Shown in pieces: positions 8,695-18,087 of a stretch of DNA of 64,000 nucleotides. The position numbers and the translations under genes were made by a program. How positions within the stretch are numbered: the stretch's first letter is position 1; each line of letters begins with the position of its first letter. Under the pieces are notes generated by a model, which was given only the letters and a program-made list of their open reading frames with translations, was not told the DNA's origin and searched no databases. The DNA comes from Pleomorphomonas sp. T1.2MG-36 (GTDB lineage: Bacteria > Pseudomonadota > Alphaproteobacteria > Rhizobiales > Pleomorphomonadaceae). The stretch is from contig NZ_CATNLY010000034.1 in NCBI RefSeq assembly GCF_950100655.1, forward strand, positions 62,001-126,000. Direction: 5' to 3'.

Positions 8695-9300
8695 CTACAG
8701 GCGAACCCACATGCGCGGATTGTCCGGCGACTGCATGGATATGAACCGATAGCCCGTGGCGCTCCAGGGTTTGACCAGAGAGTTGAGATTGTCCAGCACG
8801 AAGTCGCCGCGGTCGGTGCGCACCATCAAGACCGCATGCGACTCGCCTCGCCGGGTAACGACGCTCGTCATCAAGAGGGAAGAACTGGGGAAGCCCTTGC
8901 GCATCAATGCGGCTCGCTTGGTCAACGCATAGTCCTCGCAGTCACCCGAGGAGCCGCCGATCTTCCAGACATCGACCGTTCCGGACTCGGCCTGCGGACG
9001 CATCGCACCATTGATTTCGCGATTGATACGATCGATCAAGCCGAGCGTGTCGATGGTCAACCGAATGCTGCCGGCGGACGCCGACACATTGCGCGCCCGC
9101 TGAACCTTGCAAGCGGAAGGGACGGTCGCGCACATCACGTAAAAGCCGCTCGGACCCAGCGTCGGGCCCTTGGCATTGACCTTCCCGGCGACTGGCAAAT
9201 CCAGGCTCTGCTTGGGAACATTCAGAAAGCCAGCCGACGCCACGTGAGGAAAGAGACAAACAACAGCCGAAACCACCAGCGTCCGGATCAACTTGTTCAT
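8695..9300 (-). CDS. Exported transglutaminase-like cysteine proteinase (BTLCP family)
   Basis: 201 aa from the ATG at 9300, with a signal peptide (MNKLIRTLVVSAVVCLFPHVASA). The Cys-His-Asp triad of bacterial transglutaminase-like proteases is visible as GSSGDCEDYAL, GESHAVLMVRT and GDFVLDNL. Family members often sit beside biofilm or polysaccharide genes; LapG, which cleaves an adhesin, is a related example. That fits the flanking priming transferase and chain-length kinase, but no LapD/LapA partner is present. A TTG 18 nt upstream is a less likely start. Confidence 0.85.
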   Translation of the reverse strand: MNKLIRTLVVSAVVCLFPHVASAGFLNVPKQSLDLPVAGKVNAKGPTLGPSGFYVMCATVPSACKVQRARNVSASAGSIRLTIDTLGLIDRINREINGAMRPQAESGTVDVWKIGGSSGDCEDYALTKRAALMRKGFPSSSLLMTSVVTRRGESHAVLMVRTDRGDFVLDNLNSLVKPWSATGYRFISMQSPDNPRMWVRL

Positions 9301-9745
9301 GACAACAAACTCCGCCAAGCCTTAAGTGGGTTCAGTAGACCATATTTCCTTTGAGATTCTGTTAGTTAGCGTGGGCAACAAGTTCGTGATGTCGAGCGGA
9401 TAAATCGAAGCAAATACAATTCAAATTTTAAGTAAAACTCTGCCGGCAGTGTTAACCGTGTTCCCGAATTTCCGCAGCGTGATAGAGCCGCCTCTCGCCG
9501 TGACAGGTATGGCGAATGGGAAGATCTGGCTGCCGAGTCAGGGACGAAAAATGCCGAAATTCAGCGCGTTCCGAAGAGCGATCGAGGCCGAATCGATGCA
9601 TGTCGGCCCCACCTAGGAAAAACACGCAGACGGGAGAAAACTCCGCTTGCACGCCATCAACTACTTAATGTAAACTATCGGAAAATGTGGCGACGGGTGG
9701 GGCTAGGCGCTCCAATTTGATGCAACTTTATAGGAGACAATCAAT
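9301..9745. other. 445-bp AT-richer intergenic region
   Basis: Divergent spacer between the protease gene and the small exported protein gene. It is locally AT-rich (9350-9440 and 9655-9745) and must hold both promoters, but I cannot assign -35/-10 boxes with confidence. A 35-codon frame at 9508-9615 lacks a ribosome site. Confidence 0.4.
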
Positions 9746-10147
9746 ATGACCAGATTTTTCCTTTCTGCTTCCCTTGGGACGGTAATGGCGTTTTCGTCGG
9801 TCGCGAGCGGTTTTGCAGCGACCACTGCAATTGGTTTGGTCGACGAGCTTCAGGGAACCGGCGTTGACACTGCCTATGTGACGGCCGCTCAGAGCTCCTG
9901 TGCCTCTGGCACTGCCTCTGAGTGCATTCTGGCGCTTCAGGCACTTCTGAAAGCCCTGCCCGCCAATCTGCCCGCCAGCGTGATCGCTCAGGTCACCGAG
10001 TATGTGACGACCACCGCCGGTAGCCGCGCTGACGTCGTGGCAAGCCCCCAGTTGGTCAGCCTCAATGACACGCTCGCCTCGCTCGGCTCGTCTCAGGTCA
10101 CGGGCTCCGTGAACCCCGATGACAATCCGGCCAGCCCCGGCGCCTGA
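9746..10147 (+). CDS. Small exported protein of unknown function
   Basis: 133 aa. A clear signal peptide (MTRFFLSASLGTVMAFSSVASGFAA) is followed by a ~108-residue Ala/Ser/Thr-rich mature chain with one pair of cysteines (SSCASGTASEC), likely a disulfide. It ends in a low-complexity NPDDNPASPGA tail. AGGAGA lies 7 nt before the ATG. I do not recognise the family. It is a single-gene unit closed by a strong terminator at 10188, between polysaccharide genes, so a small envelope or matrix protein is a reasonable guess. Confidence 0.75.
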   Translation: MTRFFLSASLGTVMAFSSVASGFAATTAIGLVDELQGTGVDTAYVTAAQSSCASGTASECILALQALLKALPANLPASVIAQVTEYVTTTAGSRADVVASPQLVSLNDTLASLGSSQVTGSVNPDDNPASPGA

Positions 10148-10187
10148 TCGAGTTAGCCGCTTCCAAATAGGCTTTCACGCCATCCTG

Positions 10188-10224
10188 AAAACCGTGGCTC
10201 TCGAAACATAGGGCCGCGGTTTTT
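10188..10224 (+). terminator. Rho-independent terminator
   Basis: AAAACCGTGGCTC pairs with GGGCCGCGGTTTT through a 10-nt loop and runs into TTTTT. It sits 40 nt downstream of the small exported protein gene. Confidence 0.8.
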
Positions 10225-10448
10225 GAATGTCGATCTGATGGATGGGGTGGTGGTTCCGGGCTTGGGCTGCCACTGATATTGTGGCTGGCAGAGCATCTTT
10301 TTCGGGGCCGAGCCTCTTCCGTGTGGGACTAAATTTCGCGCATTTTTCTCGCATGACAGCACTGCATTTCGCTCAGTGTCGCTTGGTCGGCGGCGCGATT
10401 TCGGTCATAGTGGTCGCGCGGGAGTAGGTTCAAGGAAGTTTTCTTCAA

Positions 10449-12605
10449 ATGGATTCATCCGAGTTCGATGTTCGCAATGCAATTGGTCTCGTCCGTCGCC
10501 AGATCTGGCTCATTCTTTCAACAGTTCTGATTATCGTCGGGTTGGCAGCCGTCTACGTTTTCCTGCAGACGCCAACCTATACCGCCTCGACGCTGATCCT
10601 GGTCGATCCCCGGCAGAAGAACGCCCTCGACCCGGAAAGCCAGATGTCACTTCTTCCCACCGACAACGCGCGGGTGGAAAGCGAAGTCGAAATCCTGAAG
10701 TCCCCCTCGACCCAGATCGGAGCGATTTCCCGCCTTGGGCTGGTCAAGGATCCAGAATTCGGCGTCAAACTCAGCACAGTCGACCGCTTGATGGTTTTCT
10801 TCAAGATCAAGTCGACGGAGAACTTGCTGGCCGATACCGACGCTCAATTGCGCGCGGTGTTGACCCGCTTCTCCAACAACGTCACCATCGCACGGCGTGG
10901 CCTGACCTACGTCATCAGCGTATCCGCCACCTCTTCCGATCCCGCCAAGGCGGCACTGATCGCCAACACACTGTCGTCGACCTATATCGACGCCCAGGTC
11001 GACGCCAAGATCTCCAATGCGCTGAGCGTGCGCGACGCCCTCAACCGCCGCCTCGTCCAGGCCTCGACAACCATCAACGAAAACGAGAACCGCATCGACG
11101 CTTTCGTCAACGAGAACATCGAGAAGGTTTCGAACGAGAGCACCCGCGCCGACATCTCGGCCATGCGATCCAGTCTTGAATCGCTCAAGGCCGAGAGCAT
11201 ATCGGCGCAGTCGCTGCAGGCGAGCGTTTCCACCCTTGCCGCCAACAAGGACTGGGACGGCATCGCCGCCCAACTGCGGTCGGATACGGTCAGCCAGATC
11301 AAGGCCGAACGCGACAAGGTGCTGGCCGACATCGGCAATGCCGCCGCCGGCTCGAATCGCGAGAGCAACCTGCGCGCCAGCCTCTCCCAACTCGACAAGC
11401 GCCTTGCCGATCAGGTGAACGTCGAGCTCGGCACGCTGTCCGATCGTGTCAAGACGGCGCAACAGGAACAGGACCGCCTGCGCACGTCCATCCGCGACAC
11501 CGTACTGTCCAGCAACCTTACCAACGACGTCATGGTCAAGATCTACGAACTCCAGCAGGAGTCGTCGGTTGCCAAGACGCTCTATCAGGACCTGCTGCAG
11601 CGCCTGCGCGGCGTGGAAACGCAGGCCGACCTTCAGCTTGCCGACAGCCGTATCGTATCCTCGGCATTGCCCCCTGACGCGCCCAGCGCCCCGAAGACCA
11701 AGCTGATCCTGATGCTGGCTCTTGTCGCCGGCCTGGGCCTGGGCTTGGGACTGGCCTTCCTCAACGAGAACTTCATCGGCGGCTTCACCTCCGACCAGCA
11801 GTTCGAGGCGGTGCTCGGCGTGCCCGTCATCTCGTCGATTCCGCTTCTGTCGCGAGCTGGGCGCTCGATAACGGAACGATCGCAGGTGGCAAGCGAGCTT
11901 CTCGACCACCCTCTCACTGCCTACAGCGAGTCGATCCGGCGGATTCGCCTCGGCCTTGAGAACATGCTGAGACGCAAGTTGCAGGACAAGTCTCGCGAAG
12001 GCGGCCTGATCGTCATGGTCGGCTCTGCCATCCCCGGCGAGGGCAAGACCACCACGGCCATTGCCATCGCCCGCGCCTTCGCGCTGTCGGGCAAGCGCGT
12101 CCTGCTCGTCGATTGCGATCTCCGGCGGCCGTCGATCGCCCCGGCACTGAGCTTGACGCCGGAAAACGGCCTTTCCGACTACCTGACGCTCTCGCTCGAT
12201 TCCCAGTCCATTCGTCAGTTCGTCACCAAGGACAAGGTGCCGGGCCTCGACATGATCGTCGGCAAGAACACCCACAGGACGTCGACCGACAGCCTGATCG
12301 AAACGGCTCAGTTCAATCTCCTGATGGAACTTGCCAAGGAGCGCTTCGAAATCATCGTGCTCGACACGCCGCCGATCCTGCCGGTGGTCGATGCCCAGTA
12401 TCTTGCCACCCGCGCCGACATCGTGACGCTGGTCGTTCACTGGGCCTCCACCTCGCAACGCGACGTCCGTTCCGCCATCAACGACCTCAGGACGACCGCC
12501 GGCGAGGACCTCCCCATCGCCGCCGTGCTATCCAAGGCCGAGCTTGGCGTCGGGTCCTATCGGAACAAGTACAACAGCTACTACTATTACGCTCCCGAAA
12601 GCTGA
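10449..12605 (+). CDS. Polysaccharide chain-length / export tyrosine autokinase (Wzc/ExoP type)
   Basis: 718 aa. Residues ~5-110 form a Wzz domain with the first membrane helix, and ~115-410 are predicted periplasmic coiled coil. A second helix (LILMLALVAGLGLGLGLAF) precedes a cytoplasmic BY-kinase domain: Walker A GSAIPGEGKTTT, Walker A' LLVDCDLRRP, Walker B IIVLDTPPIL. The C-terminus ends in a tyrosine cluster (NSYYYYAPES), the usual autophosphorylation tail. It controls polymer length and export. No Wza-type exporter or Wzy polymerase is in the window. Confidence 0.92.
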   Translation: MDSSEFDVRNAIGLVRRQIWLILSTVLIIVGLAAVYVFLQTPTYTASTLILVDPRQKNALDPESQMSLLPTDNARVESEVEILKSPSTQIGAISRLGLVKDPEFGVKLSTVDRLMVFFKIKSTENLLADTDAQLRAVLTRFSNNVTIARRGLTYVISVSATSSDPAKAALIANTLSSTYIDAQVDAKISNALSVRDALNRRLVQASTTINENENRIDAFVNENIEKVSNESTRADISAMRSSLESLKAESISAQSLQASVSTLAANKDWDGIAAQLRSDTVSQIKAERDKVLADIGNAAAGSNRESNLRASLSQLDKRLADQVNVELGTLSDRVKTAQQEQDRLRTSIRDTVLSSNLTNDVMVKIYELQQESSVAKTLYQDLLQRLRGVETQADLQLADSRIVSSALPPDAPSAPKTKLILMLALVAGLGLGLGLAFLNENFIGGFTSDQQFEAVLGVPVISSIPLLSRAGRSITERSQVASELLDHPLTAYSESIRRIRLGLENMLRRKLQDKSREGGLIVMVGSAIPGEGKTTTAIAIARAFALSGKRVLLVDCDLRRPSIAPALSLTPENGLSDYLTLSLDSQSIRQFVTKDKVPGLDMIVGKNTHRTSTDSLIETAQFNLLMELAKERFEIIVLDTPPILPVVDAQYLATRADIVTLVVHWASTSQRDVRSAINDLRTTAGEDLPIAAVLSKAELGVGSYRNKYNSYYYYAPES

Positions 12606-12766
12606 TGGCGCTCAGCCAAGGAGCTTCGACCACCGGTTCTGGCAGCGGATTCCTTGAGAGTCCGTTTGCCATGGCCTTGCCCGAATGCCGCGCCTCACCG
12701 TCCTTCGTTGACCTCGGGGACTGTCGAGACTAGAGCTTGGCATCCCCACGCTTGACGGAGCCTCCC

Positions 12767-13846
12767 GTGAAGCTTCTGCTGCCCCTGATCGTCGCGTGCT
12801 CCATCGTTTCGTCGTCCGCTCTTGCCGGCGATCCGCCGAGCCCCGGAAGCCGCCCGATCGCCGTCCGCACAACCACCGCCAAGCTCGAGCCGTACGCCGA
12901 AACACTGGTTCTGACCGGTGAAGTTCGCGCGCGCACCTCGTCTCAGCTGTCCTTCCGTGTCTCGGGACGGATTGCCGAACGCTTCGTCGACGTTGGCGAC
13001 CACGTCAAGGCGGGACAACTTCTCGCCCGTCTCGATCCCAGCCAGCAGCAGGCGGACGTCGCCAACGCGGAGGCAGCTCTCGCGGCCGCGGAAGCCGGCG
13101 CGCGCCAGGCCGCGTCGGCCTTCGACCGCCAGAAGGCCCTGCTTGACAAGGGCTTCACCACGCAATCGGCCTTTGACGCCGCCACGAAGGCGGTACGGAC
13201 GACCGCCGGCACCGTCGATGCGGCCAAGGCGGCTCTCGATATCGCTCGCGCCAATCTCGCCTACACAGAGCTGCACGCCGACACCGATGGCGCCGTTACC
13301 GCCCGCACAGCCGATGCCGGAGAGATCGTCGCCGCCGTTCGCCCGGTCTTCGTGGTCGCCGTCGATGGTCCGCGTGATGCCGTCTTCGATGTCTACGAGC
13401 AGTTGTTCCTGTCTCTCACCGAGCTTCCGGACATCACGGTCGGCCTCGTCAAGGATCCGTCCGTCTCGGTATCGGGCAAGGTGCGGGAGATATCGCCCAC
13501 CGTCGAAACGCGAACGGGCACGGTGCGCGTCAAGGTCGACATCGGCACGCCGCCTGTCGTCATGAGCCTCGGCGCACCGGTCACCGGTCGCATCGATGGG
13601 CGAAAAATGCCGGCGGTATTGCTGCCGTCCAGTGCGCTGGCGGAAAAGAACGACGCCGCCGCGGTCTGGGTGGTGACGGCCAACGGCACGAGCGCGGAAC
13701 TTCGCCCGGTCGGCATTGCCGGCTATACGACCAAGGACATCGTGATCGGCACCGGTATCGCCGACGGTGATCGCGTCGTCATCGACGGCGGCAAGCTTCT
13801 TCGCCCCGGAGCCACCGTGGAGATCGTCGGGGAGGAGGCACCATGA
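12767..13846 (+). CDS. RND efflux periplasmic adaptor, first of two
   Basis: 359 aa from a GTG at 12767 (GGAG 7 nt upstream) that begins a signal peptide (VKLLLPLIVACSIVSSSALA). The order is typical of membrane fusion proteins: lipoyl half (RARTSSQLSFRVSGRI), helical hairpin rich in Ala/Glu, second lipoyl half (TDGAVTARTADAGEIV), beta-barrel, and a membrane-proximal domain. It overlaps the next gene by ATGA. Two different adaptors before one pump recall TriABC of Pseudomonas aeruginosa. Confidence 0.88.
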   Translation: MKLLLPLIVACSIVSSSALAGDPPSPGSRPIAVRTTTAKLEPYAETLVLTGEVRARTSSQLSFRVSGRIAERFVDVGDHVKAGQLLARLDPSQQQADVANAEAALAAAEAGARQAASAFDRQKALLDKGFTTQSAFDAATKAVRTTAGTVDAAKAALDIARANLAYTELHADTDGAVTARTADAGEIVAAVRPVFVVAVDGPRDAVFDVYEQLFLSLTELPDITVGLVKDPSVSVSGKVREISPTVETRTGTVRVKVDIGTPPVVMSLGAPVTGRIDGRKMPAVLLPSSALAEKNDAAAVWVVTANGTSAELRPVGIAGYTTKDIVIGTGIADGDRVVIDGGKLLRPGATVEIVGEEAP

Positions 13847-14958
13847 ACCGCCATCTGGTGTTTGCAGCCTTCGCCGGCCTCCTGCTCGCCGCCTGCCAGG
13901 AGGAGACGGCGCCTCCAACAGCGGTGCGGCCCGTCCTGTCGGCCCGTGTGGCCGTCGATGAGGCCGGTCCGCAATCCTTCGTGGGAACGGTCGAGGCACG
14001 CGACAAGGTCGATCTGGGCTTCCAGCTGCTCGGCCGGTTGTTGACGAGAACCGTCGATGTCGGCGATGTGGTCCGGTCCGGCGAAGTTGTCGCCACCATC
14101 GACCCCACCACGCTCGATCTCACCGTCCGCTCCGCCGAGGCTGCACTCGGCAACAGGCGAGCCGAACGCGAGAATGCGGCCGCCACCGTCACGCGTGTCG
14201 AGGCGCTACGCGCGACCGGCACGGCAGCGGAAGCCAGCCTCGAGGACGCCCGCACCGCCTACGACGCCGCGGATGCCGCCGTTCGCCAGGCGGAAGCCGA
14301 TCTTGCCAAAGCGCGCGACGCTCTCGGATATGCGGAACTCAGAGCAGGCTTTAACGGCATCGTCACCGCAACGGGTGCCGAGCCCGGCCAGACTGTAGCC
14401 GCCGGCGAGAGCATCGTCACCATCGCCAAGCCCGATCCCCGCGACGCCGTCATCGACGTACCCGACTGGCTGGTCGGCACCCTGAAATCGGCGGTGTCTT
14501 TCGCCATCGCTCCGCAGATCGCGCCCGACCAAACCATCGTCGGCCAGCTACGCGAGATCGCACCGGACGCCGACCCCCTCACCCGGACCCGCCGCCTCAA
14601 GATCGCGCTGACGGACCCGCCGAGCCTGTTCCGCCTCGGCTCCACCGTCGAGGTCAGGACCGATCGACGGGCAAGCCCGACCATCACCCTGCCCGAGGCT
14701 GCCGTGCTGACGCGCGATGGCGGAACCTTCGTGTGGGTCATAACGGTCAACGAGACGGGTAGCTCGGCGCAACGCGAAGGCACCGTGGCCCTGAGGCAGG
14801 TAACCACCGCGCCGGCCGATCAGGGGCGTCTTCACATCGTCTCCGGTCTTTCGGCCGGTGAGCGGGTCGCGATCGCCGGCGTTCACAGCCTTCAGGACGG
14901 CCAGAAGGTCCTCGTGCCGGCGGACGGCACTAGGGGCTCCGAGGGAGACGCATCGTGA
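13843..14958 (+). CDS. RND efflux periplasmic adaptor lipoprotein, second of two
   Basis: 371 aa with a lipoprotein signal (FAGLLLAACQEE; lipobox LLAAC). The adaptor core is visible: VGTVEARDKVDLGFQLLGRL, an Ala/Glu-rich hairpin, then RAGFNGIVTATGAEPGQTV. It starts inside the stop of the first adaptor and ends by ATGA overlap into the pump gene. The pair may form an asymmetric hexamer around the pump, as described for TriA/TriB. No outer-membrane TolC-type gene is linked. Confidence 0.88.
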   Translation: MNRHLVFAAFAGLLLAACQEETAPPTAVRPVLSARVAVDEAGPQSFVGTVEARDKVDLGFQLLGRLLTRTVDVGDVVRSGEVVATIDPTTLDLTVRSAEAALGNRRAERENAAATVTRVEALRATGTAAEASLEDARTAYDAADAAVRQAEADLAKARDALGYAELRAGFNGIVTATGAEPGQTVAAGESIVTIAKPDPRDAVIDVPDWLVGTLKSAVSFAIAPQIAPDQTIVGQLREIAPDADPLTRTRRLKIALTDPPSLFRLGSTVEVRTDRRASPTITLPEAAVLTRDGGTFVWVITVNETGSSAQREGTVALRQVTTAPADQGRLHIVSGLSAGERVAIAGVHSLQDGQKVLVPADGTRGSEGDAS

Positions 14959-17900
14959 AGAGGTTCAATCTCTCCGACTGGTCGCTCGATCACAAGTCCC
15001 TCGTCTGGTACTTCATGATCGTCTTCACGCTGTTCGGCGTGTTCTCCTACATCAATCTCGGCCGGGAAGAAGATCCCTCCTTTACCATCAAGACCATGGT
15101 GGTTCAGGCCTACTGGCCGGGCGCCTCGGTCACCGAAATGACCCGGCAGGTCACCGACCGCATCGAGAAGAAGCTGCAGGAGCTGCCGAACCTCGACTTC
15201 ACGCGCAACCTGACGCGGCCCGGCGTCACCACCGTCTTCGTCAACCTGCGCAACGACACCAAGGCCGCCGAGGTCGACGGCACCTGGGTGCGCGTGCGAA
15301 ATCTCGTCTCCGACATCAGGGCCGAGATGCCGGATGGCGTGGTCGGCCCCTTCTTCAACGATGATTTCGGCGACGTCTTCGGCAACATCTACGCGTTGAC
15401 GGCAGACGGCTTCACGCCGCGCCAGCTCCGCGATTATGCCGAGGCCATTCGCACCCGCATTCTCTCCGTCGAAAATGTCGGCAAGGTCGACATCGTCGGC
15501 GCCGAGGACGAGGTGATCTACCTCGAGTTTTCGCCGCGGCAGCTCGCGGCCTACGGCGTCGACGAAAAGGCGGTGCTGACCACGCTGGCCGAACAGAACG
15601 CCGTCAATCCGTCAGGCACCATCGAGACCGGCTCCGAACGCGTGTCGGTGCGAGTGTCCGGCGAGTTCCGCTCTGAAAAAAGCATCGAGGCGGTCAATCT
15701 CCGTGTCAACGGGCGCTTCTTCCGCCTGTCGGACGTGGCGAAGATCAGCCGTGGCTATGCCGATCCGCCGACCGAGCTGTTCCGTTACAACGGCGAACCG
15801 GCCATCGGCATCGCCATCGGCATGCGGGCTGGCGCCAACCTCCTGAAGTTCGGCGACGCGCTCCGGGCGGAGATGGCAAAAGTCGAGGCCGAGCTTCCGG
15901 TCGGCATCGCCGTGCATCAGGTCGCCGACCAGCCGAAACTGGTTGAGAAGGCGGTATCCGGCTTCACCCAGGCGCTGTTCGAGGCGGTCGCCATCGTCCT
16001 GCTGGTCAGTTTCCTCAGCCTCGGCCTCAGGGCCGGCGTGGTGGTGGCGCTATCCATTCCACTGGTGCTTGCCATCACCTTCATGGTGATGGAGGCCTCG
16101 GCCATCTCGCTGCAACGCGTGTCGCTCGGCGCGCTGATCATCGCGCTGGGTCTCCTGGTCGACGATGCGATGATCGCCGTCGAGATGATGGTCGCGCGTC
16201 TCGAGAAGGGCGACTCGCTCAGGAAGGCGGCCACCGCCGTCTATACATCCACCGCCTTTCCGATGCTGACCGGCACGCTGGTCACGGTGGCCGGCTTCAT
16301 TCCCGTCGGTCTCAACTCGTCGATGGCCGGCGAGTTCACCTTCACCATGTTCGTCGTCATCGCCGTATCCTTGCTGGTGTCCTGGATCGTCGCCGTCGTG
16401 TTCACCCCGCTGATCGGCGTCACGGTGCTGCCGGCGAAGCTGAAGCATCAGAAAGCTGAGAAGACGCGCTTCACCCGCGGCTTCGAGCGCCTGTTGGTCA
16501 TCGGCCTCCGCAACCGCTTCATCGTCATCGCTCTGACGCTGCTCGCTTTCGGCGCGTCGCTCTATGGGCTCACCCGTGTCCAGCAGCAGTTCTTCCCCGA
16601 CAGCGACCGTTCCGAGCTGATCGTCGATTTCACATTGCCGCAGAACGCCGCCATTGAGGAAACCGCCCGCGTGATCTCCCGTTTCGAGACGGACATGCTG
16701 GCCGGCAAGGATGGCGTCGACCACTGGTCATCCTATATCGGGCGCGGCGCGGTGCGCTTCCTGCTCACCTTCGACCAGGAACCGTCCGCCCCCTATTTAG
16801 GCCAGATCGTCGTGGTCACGCGCGACGAGGAGACGCGCAACCACCTCAGGGCCGAGTTCTCCGACTATCTTCGCCGCGCCTTCCCCGGCGTCGACAGCTT
16901 CGTCCGCCTGCTGGAAATCGGCCCGCCAGTCGGGCGGCCCGTCGCCTACCGTCTTTCAGGGCCGGATATCGAAAGCGTGCGCGAAACCTCCGGCCGTCTC
17001 GCCGCCATCGTCGCCGCCAATCCCCACGTCGACAACGTCGTGGCCGACTGGGGCGAGCCGGGGCGCGTCGTCAAGGTCGACGTCATGCAGGACAAGGCGC
17101 GGCTGCTCGGCGTCTCCTCGCAGGACATCTCCAACGCCCTCTACAGCATCATCGGCGGCGCCACGGTTACCAAGATCCGCGACGACATCTACCAGATCGA
17201 CGTCATCGGCCGCGCGGTGCCCGAAGAGCGCAACTCCATCGAGACCCTGAAGAACCTGCAGCTCGCCACGCAGACCGGATCGAGCGTACCGCTCGCCGCC
17301 GTCGCCAATCTCCACTACGAGCTCGAACAGCCGGTGGTGTGGAGCCGCAACCGTCTACCCACCGTCACCATCCGGGCAGCTCGCGCCGACGCGACCCAGG
17401 CGGACACCATCGTTGCCCAGCTTCGGCCTGATATCGACGCCTTCGCCGCCACGCTGCCGGCTGGCTACAAGGTGGAAACGGCCGGCTCGGCCGAGGAGTC
17501 GCAGAAGGCGATGGCGCCCATCGTCGACGTCGTGCCGCTGATGGCCTTCATCATGCTCACGGTGTTGATGATCCAGCTCCAGAGTTTCAGCCGCCTGGTG
17601 CTGGTGGTGGCGGTGGCGCCGCTGGCATTGATCGGCGTGGTCGCTGCCCTTCTCCCGACGGGCGCACCGCTTGGCTTCGTCGCCATTCTCGGCGTGCTGG
17701 CGCTGATCGGCATCCTCATCCGAAACTCGGTGATCCTGGTCGACCAGATCGAGCGGTTAAGGGCCGATGGCATGCCGGCGTGGAACGCCGTGGTCGAGGC
17801 AACCGGCCACCGCTTCCGGCCCATCGTGCTGACGGCACTGGCGGCCAGCCTTGGCCTCATTCCGATCGCCAACGAGGTGTTCTGGCAACCGATGGCCTTT

Positions 17901-18032
17901 GCCATGATGGGCGGCATCATCGTCGGCACGGCCCTGACGCTGATCTTCCTGCCGGCGCTCTACGTCACCTGGTTCCGCATCCGCGAGGAAAGGGCCGACG
18001 AGCCGACGCCGGCCGCCCCTGTCGAAACGTAG
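14955..18032 (+). CDS. RND efflux pump, inner-membrane transporter
   Basis: 1025 aa, normal length for AcrB/HAE1 relatives, with the repeated pattern of TM1, large periplasmic loop, TM2-6 in both halves. The proton-relay aspartate pair is in GLLVDDAMIAVEMM on TM4; a positively charged stretch (GILIRNSVILVDQIERLRADG) occupies TM10. Proton-driven export of drugs, fatty acids or surfactants is likely; substrate unknown. Last gene of the three-gene operon, closed by the hairpin at 18043. Confidence 0.93.
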   Translation: MKRFNLSDWSLDHKSLVWYFMIVFTLFGVFSYINLGREEDPSFTIKTMVVQAYWPGASVTEMTRQVTDRIEKKLQELPNLDFTRNLTRPGVTTVFVNLRNDTKAAEVDGTWVRVRNLVSDIRAEMPDGVVGPFFNDDFGDVFGNIYALTADGFTPRQLRDYAEAIRTRILSVENVGKVDIVGAEDEVIYLEFSPRQLAAYGVDEKAVLTTLAEQNAVNPSGTIETGSERVSVRVSGEFRSEKSIEAVNLRVNGRFFRLSDVAKISRGYADPPTELFRYNGEPAIGIAIGMRAGANLLKFGDALRAEMAKVEAELPVGIAVHQVADQPKLVEKAVSGFTQALFEAVAIVLLVSFLSLGLRAGVVVALSIPLVLAITFMVMEASAISLQRVSLGALIIALGLLVDDAMIAVEMMVARLEKGDSLRKAATAVYTSTAFPMLTGTLVTVAGFIPVGLNSSMAGEFTFTMFVVIAVSLLVSWIVAVVFTPLIGVTVLPAKLKHQKAEKTRFTRGFERLLVIGLRNRFIVIALTLLAFGASLYGLTRVQQQFFPDSDRSELIVDFTLPQNAAIEETARVISRFETDMLAGKDGVDHWSSYIGRGAVRFLLTFDQEPSAPYLGQIVVVTRDEETRNHLRAEFSDYLRRAFPGVDSFVRLLEIGPPVGRPVAYRLSGPDIESVRETSGRLAAIVAANPHVDNVVADWGEPGRVVKVDVMQDKARLLGVSSQDISNALYSIIGGATVTKIRDDIYQIDVIGRAVPEERNSIETLKNLQLATQTGSSVPLAAVANLHYELEQPVVWSRNRLPTVTIRAARADATQADTIVAQLRPDIDAFAATLPAGYKVETAGSAEESQKAMAPIVDVVPLMAFIMLTVLMIQLQSFSRLVLVVAVAPLALIGVVAALLPTGAPLGFVAILGVLALIGILIRNSVILVDQIERLRADGMPAWNAVVEATGHRFRPIVLTALAASLGLIPIANEVFWQPMAFAMMGGIIVGTALTLIFLPALYVTWFRIREERADEPTPAAPVET

Positions 18033-18042
18033 ACCCAGCTAC

Positions 18043-18070
18043 TAGGGCCGCTTTCTCTTGAGCGGCCCTA
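18043..18070. terminator. Hairpin between convergent genes
   Basis: TAGGGCCGCT-TTCTCTTG-AGCGGCCCTA, a perfect 10-bp stem between the RND gene and the oppositely oriented epimerase. There is no T-run on either side, so it may act bidirectionally through Rho or RNA stability. Confidence 0.55.
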
Positions 18071-18087
18071 TCCCACTCACAAGCATG

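Noticed and set aside
9508..9615. 35-codon plus-strand frame in the intergenic region
   Set aside because: No ribosome site and no recognisable feature.
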